Source: an uncultured Prevotella sp.
GTDB lineage: Bacteria > Bacteroidota > Bacteroidia > Bacteroidales > Bacteroidaceae
Direction of reading: 5' to 3'
Assembly (NCBI GenBank): GCA_900769275.1
Contig: CAAGGA010000102.1
Coordinates: 1 to 43,890, forward strand
Length of the DNA stretch: 43,890 bases
Shown: positions 1 through 7,236 of the stretch, in pieces
Numbering within the stretch: the first letter of the stretch is position 1
How the letters are laid out: the number at the start of each line of letters is the position of its first letter
Position numbers and translations under genes: made by a program
The notes under the pieces: generated by a model
What the model was told of the DNA's origin: nothing
Database searches by the model: none
What the model saw: only the letters and a program-made list of their open reading frames with translations

Positions 1-11
1 TTTTGCAACAA

Positions 12-19
12 CAAAGATA
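12..19 (-). promoter_or_regulatory. possible -7 element reading out of the window
   Basis: The reverse complement reads TATCTTTG, which matches the Bacteroidetes -7 consensus TAnnTTTG. No TTTG is found 19 bases upstream, and the site sits directly behind a hairpin, so it may be chance. If real, it would serve a leftward gene outside the window. Confidence 0.25.
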
Positions 20-25
20 ACCAAA

Positions 26-57
26 AGGGCTGATACTTCGTGAGAAGTGTCAGCCCT
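26..57 (-). terminator. intrinsic terminator candidate, kduI side
   Basis: A 14-bp inverted repeat (26-39 with 44-57, one G-T style mismatch, 4-base loop) is followed on the minus strand by TTTTGGTTATCTTT. It is the first hairpin with a U-rich tail encountered downstream of kduI, so it may end that transcript, about 315 bases past the stop codon. Confidence 0.45.
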
Positions 58-145
58 AATTTATTTGGCTTGCAAAAGTTTTACCGGACAGCAATAATTC
101 CTGAAAGAAGACATGGGTTACACCTGCTTGCTTGCCCTTACAGAG

Positions 146-205
146 AGAGAGGAAAGTCTCCATGAGAATAATGTTTCATGGAGACTTTCCTCTCTTCGTT
201 TTTTG
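146..205 (+). terminator. long hairpin with T-tract, plus strand
   Basis: A perfect 20-bp stem (146-165 with 176-195, 10-base loop) is followed by TCGTTTTTTGTC on the plus strand, the layout of an intrinsic terminator. No plus-strand gene lies inside the window to its left, so it would serve a gene ending before base 1 or insulate the kduI transcript from convergent transcription. Elsewhere in 1-371 I see no gene, only this hairpin, the one at 26-57 and the 27-bp repeats. Confidence 0.5.
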
Positions 206-229
206 TCTACGTAAGGGATGCCCGTAATC

Positions 230-357
230 AGCCATCTGCAACGAAAGTCCGCATACAGCCATCTGCAACGAAAGCCCACATACAGTCGTCTGCAACGAAA
301 GCCCGCATAAAGCCATCTGCAACGAAAGTCCGCATACTGCTCTCTGCACCGAGATAC
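230..357. repeat. 27-bp tandem repeat, four copies plus a decayed fifth
   Basis: Units at 230-256, 257-283, 284-310 and 311-337 share the core ATCTGCAACGAAAG and differ at a few positions. A degenerate partial unit follows at 338-357. The period is exactly nine codons, so the minus strand can be read as a repeated VCGLSLQMA peptide, but there is no independent sign that this is translated. It lies between kduI and the hairpin at 146-195. There are no spacers, so it is not a CRISPR array. Confidence 0.85.
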
Positions 358-371
358 GGGACACCGCTTCC

Positions 372-1385
372 TTACCTTATGTCTATTACCGGGATGTTGT
401 CCTTATCGTTATAGTAAAGGTTTTCGCCTGCCATACCCCAGATGAAAGTGTAGTAATAGGTGCCGGCAGCAGCGTGCATTGACCATTCCGGAGACATGAT
501 GGCCTGCTCGTTGTGAAGCCATACGTTGCGGCTTTCCTGCGGTTGTCCCATCACATGGGAAATGGTCTGTGCCTCAGGCAGGTTGAAATAGTAGTATGCC
601 TCGATGCGGCGACCGTGTGTGTGAGGTGGCATAGTATTCCATACGGCACCGGGGTTGAGCTGAGTAAGACCAAGTTGCAACTGGCAGGGGCCCTCCTCCA
701 GCACGTCATTGACGATGAGCTTATAGACAGTACGGCTGTTTGCCTCCTCCACTGTGCCTACAGGTCCCCATACGGCTGCCTTGAGAGAGCCTTTACGACC
801 ATCGAGTGTCACCCACTGCGTCTTATAATGCTGATGGGCAGTAGCAGAGTTGAGATAGAACTTTGCCGGATTCTTCGGGTCAGAAGAACGGAACTCTACC
901 GATTTGTTCACGTCGATGGAATTGCCTTTCTTGTCATAACCGATATGACCGCGACCTACATAAAGTGCCTCTTTAGGAGCAAGGGCATACTCTTTTCCAT
1001 CGACAATGACTACGCCATTACCGAGTCCGCAGTTCACGATGCCTATCTCACGGTTGTACAGGAAATATTTCTCCTTGATGTTCTTATCAACGTCGAGACC
1101 GAGTTCCCAGAAGTTTTCAAGTTTCAGGGTCTCGTTGACCGGCATGGCACCTCCGAAGATAAACCTGTCGTAGTGGGAATATGTGAGCAGGATGGAGTCA
1201 GCCTCCATAACCTTTTCCATTACGAAACGCTCACGAAGTGTTTTGGTGTCATATTCCTTTACGTCCTCCGGGTGGCAGGCAGTCTGGAACTTTACATGCT
1301 GACGATTGACGAAGCGGTCAGCTTCCTGTGCTGATACTCCCATGCACAAGCATGCAAGAGCGATAGAGATGATTGACTTTTTCAT
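372..1385 (-). CDS. kduI: KduI-type 5-keto-4-deoxyuronate isomerase with signal peptide
   Basis: Predicted 5-dehydro-4-deoxy-D-glucuronate isomerase (4-deoxy-L-threo-5-hexosulose-uronate ketol-isomerase), which converts the keto form of unsaturated uronic acids from pectin or glycosaminoglycan breakdown toward 2-keto-3-deoxygluconate. It is a cupin-fold, metal-dependent enzyme. H255, H257 and E262 in PPHTHGRRIEAYYYFN and H304 in EWSMHAAAG reproduce the metal ligands of E. coli KduI (H196, H198, E203, H245) with identical spacing. MGQPQESR and YTFIWGMAGEN are also family-conserved. At 337 aa it is longer than the usual ~278-280 aa. Part of the excess is a clear N-terminal signal peptide (MKKSIISIALACLCMGVSA, then QEADRF), so it should act in the periplasm, unlike the classical cytoplasmic enzyme. 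It is the last gene of the minus-strand cluster, 63 bases behind the DUF3857 gene. The family assignment is firm; the location is inferred. Confidence 0.93.
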   Translation of the reverse strand: MKKSIISIALACLCMGVSAQEADRFVNRQHVKFQTACHPEDVKEYDTKTLRERFVMEKVMEADSILLTYSHYDRFIFGGAMPVNETLKLENFWELGLDVDKNIKEKYFLYNREIGIVNCGLGNGVVIVDGKEYALAPKEALYVGRGHIGYDKKGNSIDVNKSVEFRSSDPKNPAKFYLNSATAHQHYKTQWVTLDGRKGSLKAAVWGPVGTVEEANSRTVYKLIVNDVLEEGPCQLQLGLTQLNPGAVWNTMPPHTHGRRIEAYYYFNLPEAQTISHVMGQPQESRNVWLHNEQAIMSPEWSMHAAAGTYYYTFIWGMAGENLYYNDKDNIPVIDIR

Positions 1386-1448
1386 TACTATTTATTTTAT
1401 AAGTAGTTTTTGTTTGTCAGTAGTTTTTTATGTTTTTGTCAGTGGTTT

Positions 1449-2399
1449 TCATTTTGGCGAGACAGTTATCCATTTCCTGCCCTCCGGCTGGGATATTGGA
1501 TAAGGAATGCCTTGAATATTGGCAGTCGATATGGTAGAGAGCACCTGTGCGACAGCAGAACCCTTGACGTTCCTCACGGGGTCCTGAGCCCAAGGCAGCA
1601 TATTCTGCGCCTCAACACGATAGACATTGCAGATACATTTCCGTGCAGGCGACATATCATTGGAGTTCTGCTTGAAATAGATGTAGCCCATATCCACTTT
1701 CGACTTTACATTCTGTCGGATAGCTGCATTGACATTGAAATTCAGGAAACAAGGGATGGTGAGTTCGCATGATGAATACCTTACCGGTATCTCGTCCTGC
1801 AACTGCCAGTCGTAGATATACGCTATGCGCGGACTGAACAATTCGTATTCTATCTCAACGATGTCCCCCGCCTTGGCCTGTGGTACTCTGACATGGCGCA
1901 CCATGAAATCATTGGATATTGGATTATCCTCAAAAACCATGTTGTCGAGTTTCCGCTTCTTCACCTTGCCATTGTCATTACTGAACAGGGTTACCTTGAA
2001 GGAATAGAATTCATCACGCTTGTTGAAATCATTCTTGGAATAATAATAGATTATGTCGAGGTTTGCATAGTCCCGACCCTCATCCCTGAGTATCTTGGTG
2101 CGCATCTTGACGTTGTAGAGCATCGTCGTGCCCTCGGAGGTAATGAGTTTGTTTGCTCCTATCCCATGCAGGGTATTCTCATTGAGTTCGGTCACCGTTC
2201 CCAACGACTCAAAACTGCTGTTGAAACTATAGGTAAGAGACAACGTCTTGCACAATACCACAGCGGGAGCATCCGGTGCTTCCTCACAGGCGGCAAGTGC
2301 CCATTCTTCCTTTATAGGTTTCCCGAATTTCAGATTCTGCGCCGTGCCATATTGTACAGCAAGAAGCAGGAGTGACAACAATAATGATTCACGAATCAT
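1449..2399 (-). CDS. secreted DUF3857-domain protein lacking transglutaminase core
   Basis: The N terminus (MIRESLLLSLLLLAVQYGTAQ) is a Sec signal peptide. The body resembles the DUF3857 domain found at the N terminus of many Bacteroidetes transglutaminase-like proteins: a beta-rich region with IIYYYSKNDFNKRDEFYSFKVTLF, VVEIEYELFSP-like and YIYDWQLQDEIPVRYSS segments near residues 110-215. Family members with a transglutaminase core usually exceed 600 aa. This one is 316 aa, and no Cys-His-Asp catalytic region follows, so it is a stand-alone DUF3857 protein or a truncated relative. It lies between the EIIC gene and kduI on the same strand. The gap toward EIIC (2400-2505) holds two palindromes. 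Its function is unknown; periplasmic or outer-membrane association is inferred from the signal peptide. Confidence 0.7.
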   Translation of the reverse strand: MIRESLLLSLLLLAVQYGTAQNLKFGKPIKEEWALAACEEAPDAPAVVLCKTLSLTYSFNSSFESLGTVTELNENTLHGIGANKLITSEGTTMLYNVKMRTKILRDEGRDYANLDIIYYYSKNDFNKRDEFYSFKVTLFSNDNGKVKKRKLDNMVFEDNPISNDFMVRHVRVPQAKAGDIVEIEYELFSPRIAYIYDWQLQDEIPVRYSSCELTIPCFLNFNVNAAIRQNVKSKVDMGYIYFKQNSNDMSPARKCICNVYRVEAQNMLPWAQDPVRNVKGSAVAQVLSTISTANIQGIPYPISQPEGRKWITVSPK

Positions 2400-2428
2400 G
2401 GCTTCTGATTTATTTTTCCTGCTTTTTG

Positions 2429-2453
2429 TATTCTTCGACCAGGTCGAAGAATA
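2429..2453. repeat. palindrome copy 1 (TTCGACC-A-GGTCGAA)
   Basis: Perfect 12-bp arms TATTCTTCGACC and GGTCGAAGAATA around a single A at 2441. It lies between two co-directional minus-strand genes (EIIC and DUF3857). No T-tract follows on either strand, so it is not a standard terminator. It belongs to a four-copy family in this window. Confidence 0.85.
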
Positions 2454-2477
2454 TCCGTTATTATTCCCTTACTCCGT

Positions 2478-2500
2478 ATTCTCCGACCTGGTCGAAGAAT
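2478..2500. repeat. palindrome copy 2 (TCCGACC-T-GGTCGAA)
   Basis: 11-bp arms ATTCTCCGACC and GGTCGAAGAAT around T2489, with one mismatch at 2483/2495. It sits 24 bases from copy 1 and 5 bases past the EIIC stop codon. The two copies could form adjacent hairpins in the mRNA. Confidence 0.8.
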
Positions 2501-2505
2501 CCCCG

Positions 2506-3885
2506 CTATTTCCTATTGATGCGGATTCGGTTCCAGACAAGCATGGCGAGAGCGATGGCTGTCAGCACTGCCGCACCTATCCACGTGAAGATATACTTCA
2601 TGCAGGCATAGATAAGGAACGCTATGGGAGAGGAAGCGAAGTCGAGCGAGCCCGCCATGAAGCCCTCCGGCACCTGCACCGCCTTGTCATCCGGATGCGC
2701 CTGCGCTACCATTGCAGCAGCGGATGTGAAGTTCTCTGCCATGAGTGTGACGAAATAAAGGCCTATAGCCATTACTACCAGTCCTACGATGAACGACTTC
2801 ACCACGTTGCCCTTTGTGTAAGGCAGTACCATCACGAATACATAGAACATTCCCGCAAGCGAAGCTAGCGGCAGGAACTGGTTGCCCGGCAGCACCACAG
2901 CGAGAACGAGGGTGACAGGAATGAGGAGCAGAGATACGACAAGCGTTGTGGGGTGTCCTATCACGAGTGCCGGCGACATACCGATATAGAACTCCTTGTC
3001 TGCACCGAACTTCTTTGCTATCAGCTCACGTGTAGCCTCCGAGATTGGCTTGAGTCCCTCGATGAAGAGCGACGTGATACGTGGAATAAGCTCCATCACG
3101 GCTCCCATCTTGATGCCAAGTCCGAGCGTAGCAGGGATGTTTGCCACGAGTTCGTCCGCATTCCTGCAGGCAAGGCAGCCGATTATAATGCCGATTATGA
3201 CACCGAGGAAGAGAGGTTCGCCAAAGAGTCCGAACTTCTTCTTCATTCCCTCTGCGTCAATATTGAGCTTGTCGAAACCGGGAATCATGTCGAGCACCTT
3301 GCCTATGCCGATGGCAAAGGGGGTGAAACCCTGACAGAACGGCTGCGGGATGGATATTCCCTCCATGCCGGGATAGAATGACTGGAACTTCTTTGCTGTG
3401 AGGTCAGCCATGACAAGCGTAATGACATAGCAGATGATAGCGGCGAAGAATCCCCATCCTATTGAGTCGGTAAGGAAATAGACCACGGCTCCGATGAATG
3501 CGAAATGCCAGTAGTTCCACAGGTCAATATTGACCGTGCGCGTGCATCCGACAAGCAGAAGCAGCAGGTTTACGCCGAGACATACGGGTATGATGAATGC
3601 TCCCACCGTAGTATTGTATGCTACAGAGGCGGCAGCAGGCCATCCCATGTCGAAGACTTTCAGTGACAGTCCGTAGATTTCCACTACTTGTTCCAATGCA
3701 GGTCCGAGACTTGAGGTGAGGAGTCCGGTGATGACACCGAGACCTACGAAGCCGACGCCTACGTAAAGTCCGCTCTTCAGAGCTTTGGAGAACTTGATGC
3801 CGATGCAGACACCGAGAATGGTGAAGATGATTGGCATCATGACAGCGGCACCAAGACCGATGATGTACGAGAATACTGATTCCAT
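2506..3885 (-). CDS. orphan PTS EIIC permease, galactitol (GatC/SgcC) type
   Basis: A 459-aa polytopic membrane protein of the PTS EIIC galactitol family (PF03611), the channel subunit that in other bacteria moves galactitol or related sugars with phosphorylation by EIIA/EIIB. Recognisable parts are the N-terminal membrane hairpin MESVFSYIIGLGAAVMMPIIFTILG, the GWPAAASVAYNTTVGAF segment, the central FGEPLFLGVIIGIIIGCLA segment, and GMSPALVIGHPTTLV with later transmembrane helices. It has the full family length. No EIIA, EIIB, EI or HPr gene is nearby, and Bacteroidetes generally lack complete sugar PTS, so it may work as a non-phosphorylating transporter. Flanking genes for KduI, DUF4861 and DUF3857 suggest a uronate or keto-uronate substrate; this is inference. 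It starts 57 bases behind the DUF4861 stop codon, consistent with one transcript. Confidence 0.9.
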   Translation of the reverse strand: MESVFSYIIGLGAAVMMPIIFTILGVCIGIKFSKALKSGLYVGVGFVGLGVITGLLTSSLGPALEQVVEIYGLSLKVFDMGWPAAASVAYNTTVGAFIIPVCLGVNLLLLLVGCTRTVNIDLWNYWHFAFIGAVVYFLTDSIGWGFFAAIICYVITLVMADLTAKKFQSFYPGMEGISIPQPFCQGFTPFAIGIGKVLDMIPGFDKLNIDAEGMKKKFGLFGEPLFLGVIIGIIIGCLACRNADELVANIPATLGLGIKMGAVMELIPRITSLFIEGLKPISEATRELIAKKFGADKEFYIGMSPALVIGHPTTLVVSLLLIPVTLVLAVVLPGNQFLPLASLAGMFYVFVMVLPYTKGNVVKSFIVGLVVMAIGLYFVTLMAENFTSAAAMVAQAHPDDKAVQVPEGFMAGSLDFASSPIAFLIYACMKYIFTWIGAAVLTAIALAMLVWNRIRINRK

Positions 3886-3942
3886 TATTTCTATTTAGTT
3901 AATTAGTTTAGATGAGTTTTTCAGACCCTGTATGGTAATCCT

Positions 3943-5178
3943 TTATAGTCCCTCTATGGTGACAAGGGCTGGCTTTTCGAGTTCTTTCTTCCACTCCTTG
4001 AGATATTCAAACCATTTTTCTTTAGACTCGAAACCAAAGGTTTCTATGTCACAGGTGGCAGTAAACCAATAATGCAGGTTGTCCGTCTGCGTCCCCACGA
4101 CCTGAACGTATGCCTGGTTGGGCAGGCGTTCCTTGCCGTCAGTGAAATGACTGTCCGACTTGTAGTACTGCTTTGGCACGCAGATGCCGAGACCTACGGT
4201 GATGGTGTCATAGACCTGGGGATTGTTTCCGGCACATGCCCTGCCCCAGTCACCGCGAAGTCCTGCCTTGTCCGAGTATTCCTCCGAACCTTCCACTATA
4301 TCCACGATGCCGGTAGAAAGCGGCACGTCAGGCACATTGCGTGAGAAGCGCACCTGCACCTCTACGTCCCTGTGTCCGTAATAGAGTATGTATCTCGTGG
4401 TGATGTCAAGGGGTTTGCATCCCTCGAAAGGTCGCCATGCCTTGTTCGTGATGTCAAGGATGCAGCGCACGGGTCCCTCGCAGACCACGGTCTGTGTGCG
4501 GTTGCGTACGTTCTCGAACATGACAGCGTTTTTCCCGTCCCATCCGTGCAGTGCTCCGCAGCCGTATGTGCTGCCCGTATAGAGCACGTCCTCTCCGAAT
4601 CCTGCCGCACGCTGTTCGTCGGTGGTGTAGAATCCTGTCTCTGCCACGTCCATCTTATGCTGGCGGTGACCGTAGTAGTCGAGCGACTGGCGGTGGTCGC
4701 AATAGACGCGGAAGCCTACCATGTCATTCTCCATGACGGCACCATGGGGATAGATATAGTTGTAGGGATTGGTCTCTTTGGGGAAAGTGACGGACTTTAT
4801 CTGCTGGTGTTTCTGGTTCTTGGCACTCCTGTCCCTTATCCCGAGGTAACCGTAGGTCTGCCTGGTATATGCCCTGGGTTCCCCTTCTGTCGAGAGTGTC
4901 ACGGTGAATGTCTGCTTTTCCTTCCTGTCCATGTCGGTAAGGAAAGCGAGTTCGTCATAGATGCCGTCATCATTGAGGTCGTCGAGCTGGCAAGGTATCT
5001 CCTTGTCTCCCTGTCTCACCAAGGCGGAAGCGACCTCTTCGCGTAGGGTTACCACGACGGGCACGGCTTTCTTCTCCCTTGCAGTGGGGTTGGCGACCTT
5101 GACGGTGAAGGTCTTTTCCGTTGCACCGGCAGCAAGTGACAGAACCAGTGCCATAAAGATTAGGTTTTGTCTTTTCAT
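3943..5178 (-). CDS. secreted DUF4861 protein, probable pectin/uronate module
   Basis: A DUF4861-family protein, common in Bacteroidetes polysaccharide-utilisation regions for pectin and other uronate polymers; no catalytic role can be stated from sequence alone. Visible features are a signal peptide (MKRQNLIFMALVLSLAAGA then TEKTF), an N-terminal beta-rich region with DLNDDGIYDELAFL, and conserved stretches HGAVMENDMVGFRVYCDHRQSLDYYG and ILYYGHRDVEVQVRFS. The C terminus is rich in aromatic residues (LHYWFTATCDIETFGFESKEKWFEYLKEW). I chose the ATG at 5178. In-frame ATGs at 5220 and 5229 would add a second copy of the signal-peptide start, produced by a 42-bp tandem duplication at 5145-5226. 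From 5229 the protein would be 428 aa, from 5178 it is 411 aa. It is followed at 57 bases by the EIIC gene. Confidence 0.75.
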   Translation of the reverse strand: MKRQNLIFMALVLSLAAGATEKTFTVKVANPTAREKKAVPVVVTLREEVASALVRQGDKEIPCQLDDLNDDGIYDELAFLTDMDRKEKQTFTVTLSTEGEPRAYTRQTYGYLGIRDRSAKNQKHQQIKSVTFPKETNPYNYIYPHGAVMENDMVGFRVYCDHRQSLDYYGHRQHKMDVAETGFYTTDEQRAAGFGEDVLYTGSTYGCGALHGWDGKNAVMFENVRNRTQTVVCEGPVRCILDITNKAWRPFEGCKPLDITTRYILYYGHRDVEVQVRFSRNVPDVPLSTGIVDIVEGSEEYSDKAGLRGDWGRACAGNNPQVYDTITVGLGICVPKQYYKSDSHFTDGKERLPNQAYVQVVGTQTDNLHYWFTATCDIETFGFESKEKWFEYLKEWKKELEKPALVTIEGL

Positions 5179-5226
5179 AGTCAGAGCCAGTGCCATAAAG
5201 ATTAGGTTTTGTCTTTTCATAGTCAG
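5145..5226. repeat. 42-bp tandem duplication at the DUF4861 gene start
   Basis: A 40-base sequence beginning CCAGTGCCATAAAGATTAGG is present at 5145-5184 and again, identical, at 5187-5226 (period 42, exactly 14 codons). It duplicates the start codon and the first part of the signal peptide in frame, creating two MKRQNLIFMAL starts. Confidence 0.9.
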
Positions 5227-5277
5227 CATAGTCAGTTATTGGTTTCAGAAACAGAGACGGTACGCAGAAACGCAGCA

Positions 5278-5670
5278 TCACTTCATCAGCCAAACGCCGT
5301 TCTTCTCCACCATCGGCACGACGACCTGCTCCTTAGCGCTGTCATCATAGCATATCAGGAGAAAGGCATTGACAGTATGCGTGAGGGTGTCTGCCTGTGC
5401 TTGCAGCGGCATGACGGATTTTATTCCCTGATGTTCCTTTTTCTGCCGTCCGATATACATCTTCATATTTGTAACCAACTGCTCCCGATACTCTGGCACG
5501 ACAGTGTCGTTGTAGTTCATTCCATCGACGAAAGAGTCGTAATCTCCGGACAACAGCTGTTCGTAATATACCACAGCCGTCTGCAGTGCCAGTTCTTCCG
5601 GCGGCACTTCCTTCTTCGCACATGAAGCGAGGATGCCGAGAAAGGTCAGGAGGAATATCGTTTGTCTCAT
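5278..5670 (-). CDS. small lipoprotein, NTF2-like fold possible
   Basis: 130 aa with a lipoprotein signal: MRQTIFLLTFLGILASC, lipobox LASC with the lipidated Cys at position 17, followed by AKKEVPPEE. The mature part (ALQTAVVYYEQLLSGDYDSFVDGM ... MVEKNGVWLMK) resembles small DUF4878/NTF2-like lipoproteins, in which a helical N terminus packs on a curved sheet and the chain ends in a xxGxWxxK strand. The function is unknown. It starts 51 bases behind the der stop codon and ends about 100 bases before the DUF4861 gene, all on the same strand, so it could be cotranscribed with either. The lipoprotein call is firm; the fold is a guess. Confidence 0.75.
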   Translation of the reverse strand: MRQTIFLLTFLGILASCAKKEVPPEELALQTAVVYYEQLLSGDYDSFVDGMNYNDTVVPEYREQLVTNMKMYIGRQKKEHQGIKSVMPLQAQADTLTHTVNAFLLICYDDSAKEQVVVPMVEKNGVWLMK

Positions 5671-5721
5671 AGTATGGAGGTTTGTCTGCCAGATGATGGA
5701 TGGAACGGAGAGACGCAGTGC

Positions 5722-7035
5722 CTACTTCTGCCTGATAAAGACATTGATGGGCGTGCCTGTCAGAGTCCAGTTCTCGCGTATCTTGTTTTCGAGGAAGCGG
5801 CGGTAGTTCTCCCGCACGTACTGCGGCAGGTTGGCATAGAAGACGAAAGAGGGTATCTGCGTGTCGGGTATCTGGTTGCAGTATTTTATCTTGATGTATT
5901 TTCCCTTGACCGACTGTGGCGGGAAAGCCTCTATCAGCGGCAGCATCACCTCGTTGAGCTTTGCCGTGCCTATCTTCGCCTTACGGTTGAGATACACCTG
6001 CTTTGCCGTCTCCAAGACCTTGAAGATGCGTTGCTTGGTCAGCGCGGAAGCAAAGATGATGGGGAAGTCCGTAAACGGAGCCATGCGCTCACGTATGGCA
6101 TTCTCAAAGGTGTCAATGACCTTCTGCGACTTTTCCTGCACGAGGTCCCATTTGTTTACCACTACGACGAGCGACTTGTTGTTGCGCTGTATCAGCTGGA
6201 AGATATTCATGTCCTGCGCCTCGATGCCTCTTGTCGCGTCAATCATGAGTATGCAGACATCGGAGTTCTCTATGGCACGTATGCTTCTCATGACGCTGTA
6301 GAACTCCAGGTCCTCCGTCACCTTGTTCTTCCTGCGTATTCCAGCCGTATCGACAAGGTAGAAATCGAATCCGAACTTGTCGTATCTGGTGTATATGGAG
6401 TCACGTGTAGTGCCGGCTATGTCGGTCACTATGTTACGTTCCTCGCCTATGAAAGCGTTGATAAGGCTTGACTTTCCGGCGTTGGGACGTCCTACGACGG
6501 CGAAGCGTGGGATATTCTCATCTATATCGTCTTTCGTCTTCTCGGGCAGACGGCTGAGCACTTCGTCGAGGAGGTCTCCCGTACCGCTGCCTGTTGCAGC
6601 ACTGATGCAGAAAGGGTCTCCGAGTCCGAGAGAATAGAACTCGGCGGCATAGTACTGCTGGTTGGTGTTGTCCGTCTTGTTGGAGACGAGGATGACGGGC
6701 AGTTTCGTGCGGCGCAATATCTCCGCCACGTCCGCATCGAGGTCGGTCACGCCCGTCTGTACATCAACGAGGAAGAGTACGAGGTCAGCCTCTTCGGTTG
6801 CTACAAGCACCTGCTGGCGTATTGCATCCTCAAAGACATCGTCAGAATTGACCACCCATCCTCCCGTATCTACGACGGAGAACTCCTTTCCGCACCATTC
6901 GCATTTGCCATACTGGCGGTCTCGCGTGGTGCCTGCCACGTCACTTACTATGGCATGACGTGTCTGCGTCAGCCTGTTGAAGAGTGTTGACTTACCCACG
7001 TTGGGGCGTCCTACTATTGCTACTAAGTTTCCCAT
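5722..7035 (-). CDS. der: ribosome-assembly GTPase Der (EngA)
   Basis: 437-aa double-domain GTPase needed for 50S ribosomal subunit maturation. The first G domain has GRPNVGKS (9-16), GTTRD (35-39), DTGGW (56-60) and NKTD (119-122). The second G domain has GRPNAGKS (182-189), then DIAGTTRD, DTAGIRRK and NKWD. The C-terminal KH-like domain (about residues 350-437) ends with the family-typical TLTGTPINVFIRQK. Length and order match Der throughout Bacteria. The other Era-like GTPase gene, era, lies about 200 bases upstream on the same strand, a frequent arrangement in Bacteroidetes. No good promoter was seen in the 198-base gap. Confidence 0.98.
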   Translation of the reverse strand: MGNLVAIVGRPNVGKSTLFNRLTQTRHAIVSDVAGTTRDRQYGKCEWCGKEFSVVDTGGWVVNSDDVFEDAIRQQVLVATEEADLVLFLVDVQTGVTDLDADVAEILRRTKLPVILVSNKTDNTNQQYYAAEFYSLGLGDPFCISAATGSGTGDLLDEVLSRLPEKTKDDIDENIPRFAVVGRPNAGKSSLINAFIGEERNIVTDIAGTTRDSIYTRYDKFGFDFYLVDTAGIRRKNKVTEDLEFYSVMRSIRAIENSDVCILMIDATRGIEAQDMNIFQLIQRNNKSLVVVVNKWDLVQEKSQKVIDTFENAIRERMAPFTDFPIIFASALTKQRIFKVLETAKQVYLNRKAKIGTAKLNEVMLPLIEAFPPQSVKGKYIKIKYCNQIPDTQIPSFVFYANLPQYVRENYRRFLENKIRENWTLTGTPINVFIRQK

Positions 7036-7164
7036 TTGTCATTTCCCCTCCTTTAGGGGTTTCTCTTTTTGCTCAGTATCTTATACTGGGTTTATATTAC
7101 TCTGGGGATTTTTCTATTTTAAGGTTTTAAGGAATATAGCGTAACTTCCGTAAAAGCGAAGCGA

Positions 7165-7236
7165 CCGTATAACCGTATAACCGTACAACCGTATAACCGT
7201 ATAACCACAAAACCGTATAACCGAAAAACCGCATCA
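7165..7236. repeat. octamer tandem repeat (CCGTATAA) abutting the era stop
   Basis: Nine successive 8-bp units: five CCGTATAA-like units at 7165-7204 (one is CCGTACAA), then CCACAAAA, CCGTATAA, CCGAAAAA and CCGCATCA. The last unit overlaps the era stop codon (7234-7236). On the transcribed strand the unit reads TTATACGG. The rest of 7036-7164 is AT-rich with no gene. A 5-bp stem, CCCCT/AGGGG at 7045-7059, lies close to der. Confidence 0.9.

Noticed and set aside
60..145. possible end of a gene or element in the left-edge sequence
   Set aside because: Short open stretches exist but none has a supported start, length or recognisable product.
230..357. CRISPR-like array
   Set aside because: Units are directly adjacent with no spacers and no cas gene is present.
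176..364. 62-aa minus-strand frame with VCGLSLQMA repeats
   Set aside because: It exists because the 27-bp tandem repeat has a period divisible by three; no start context, conserved family or signal supports a gene. It is listed only as a repeat.
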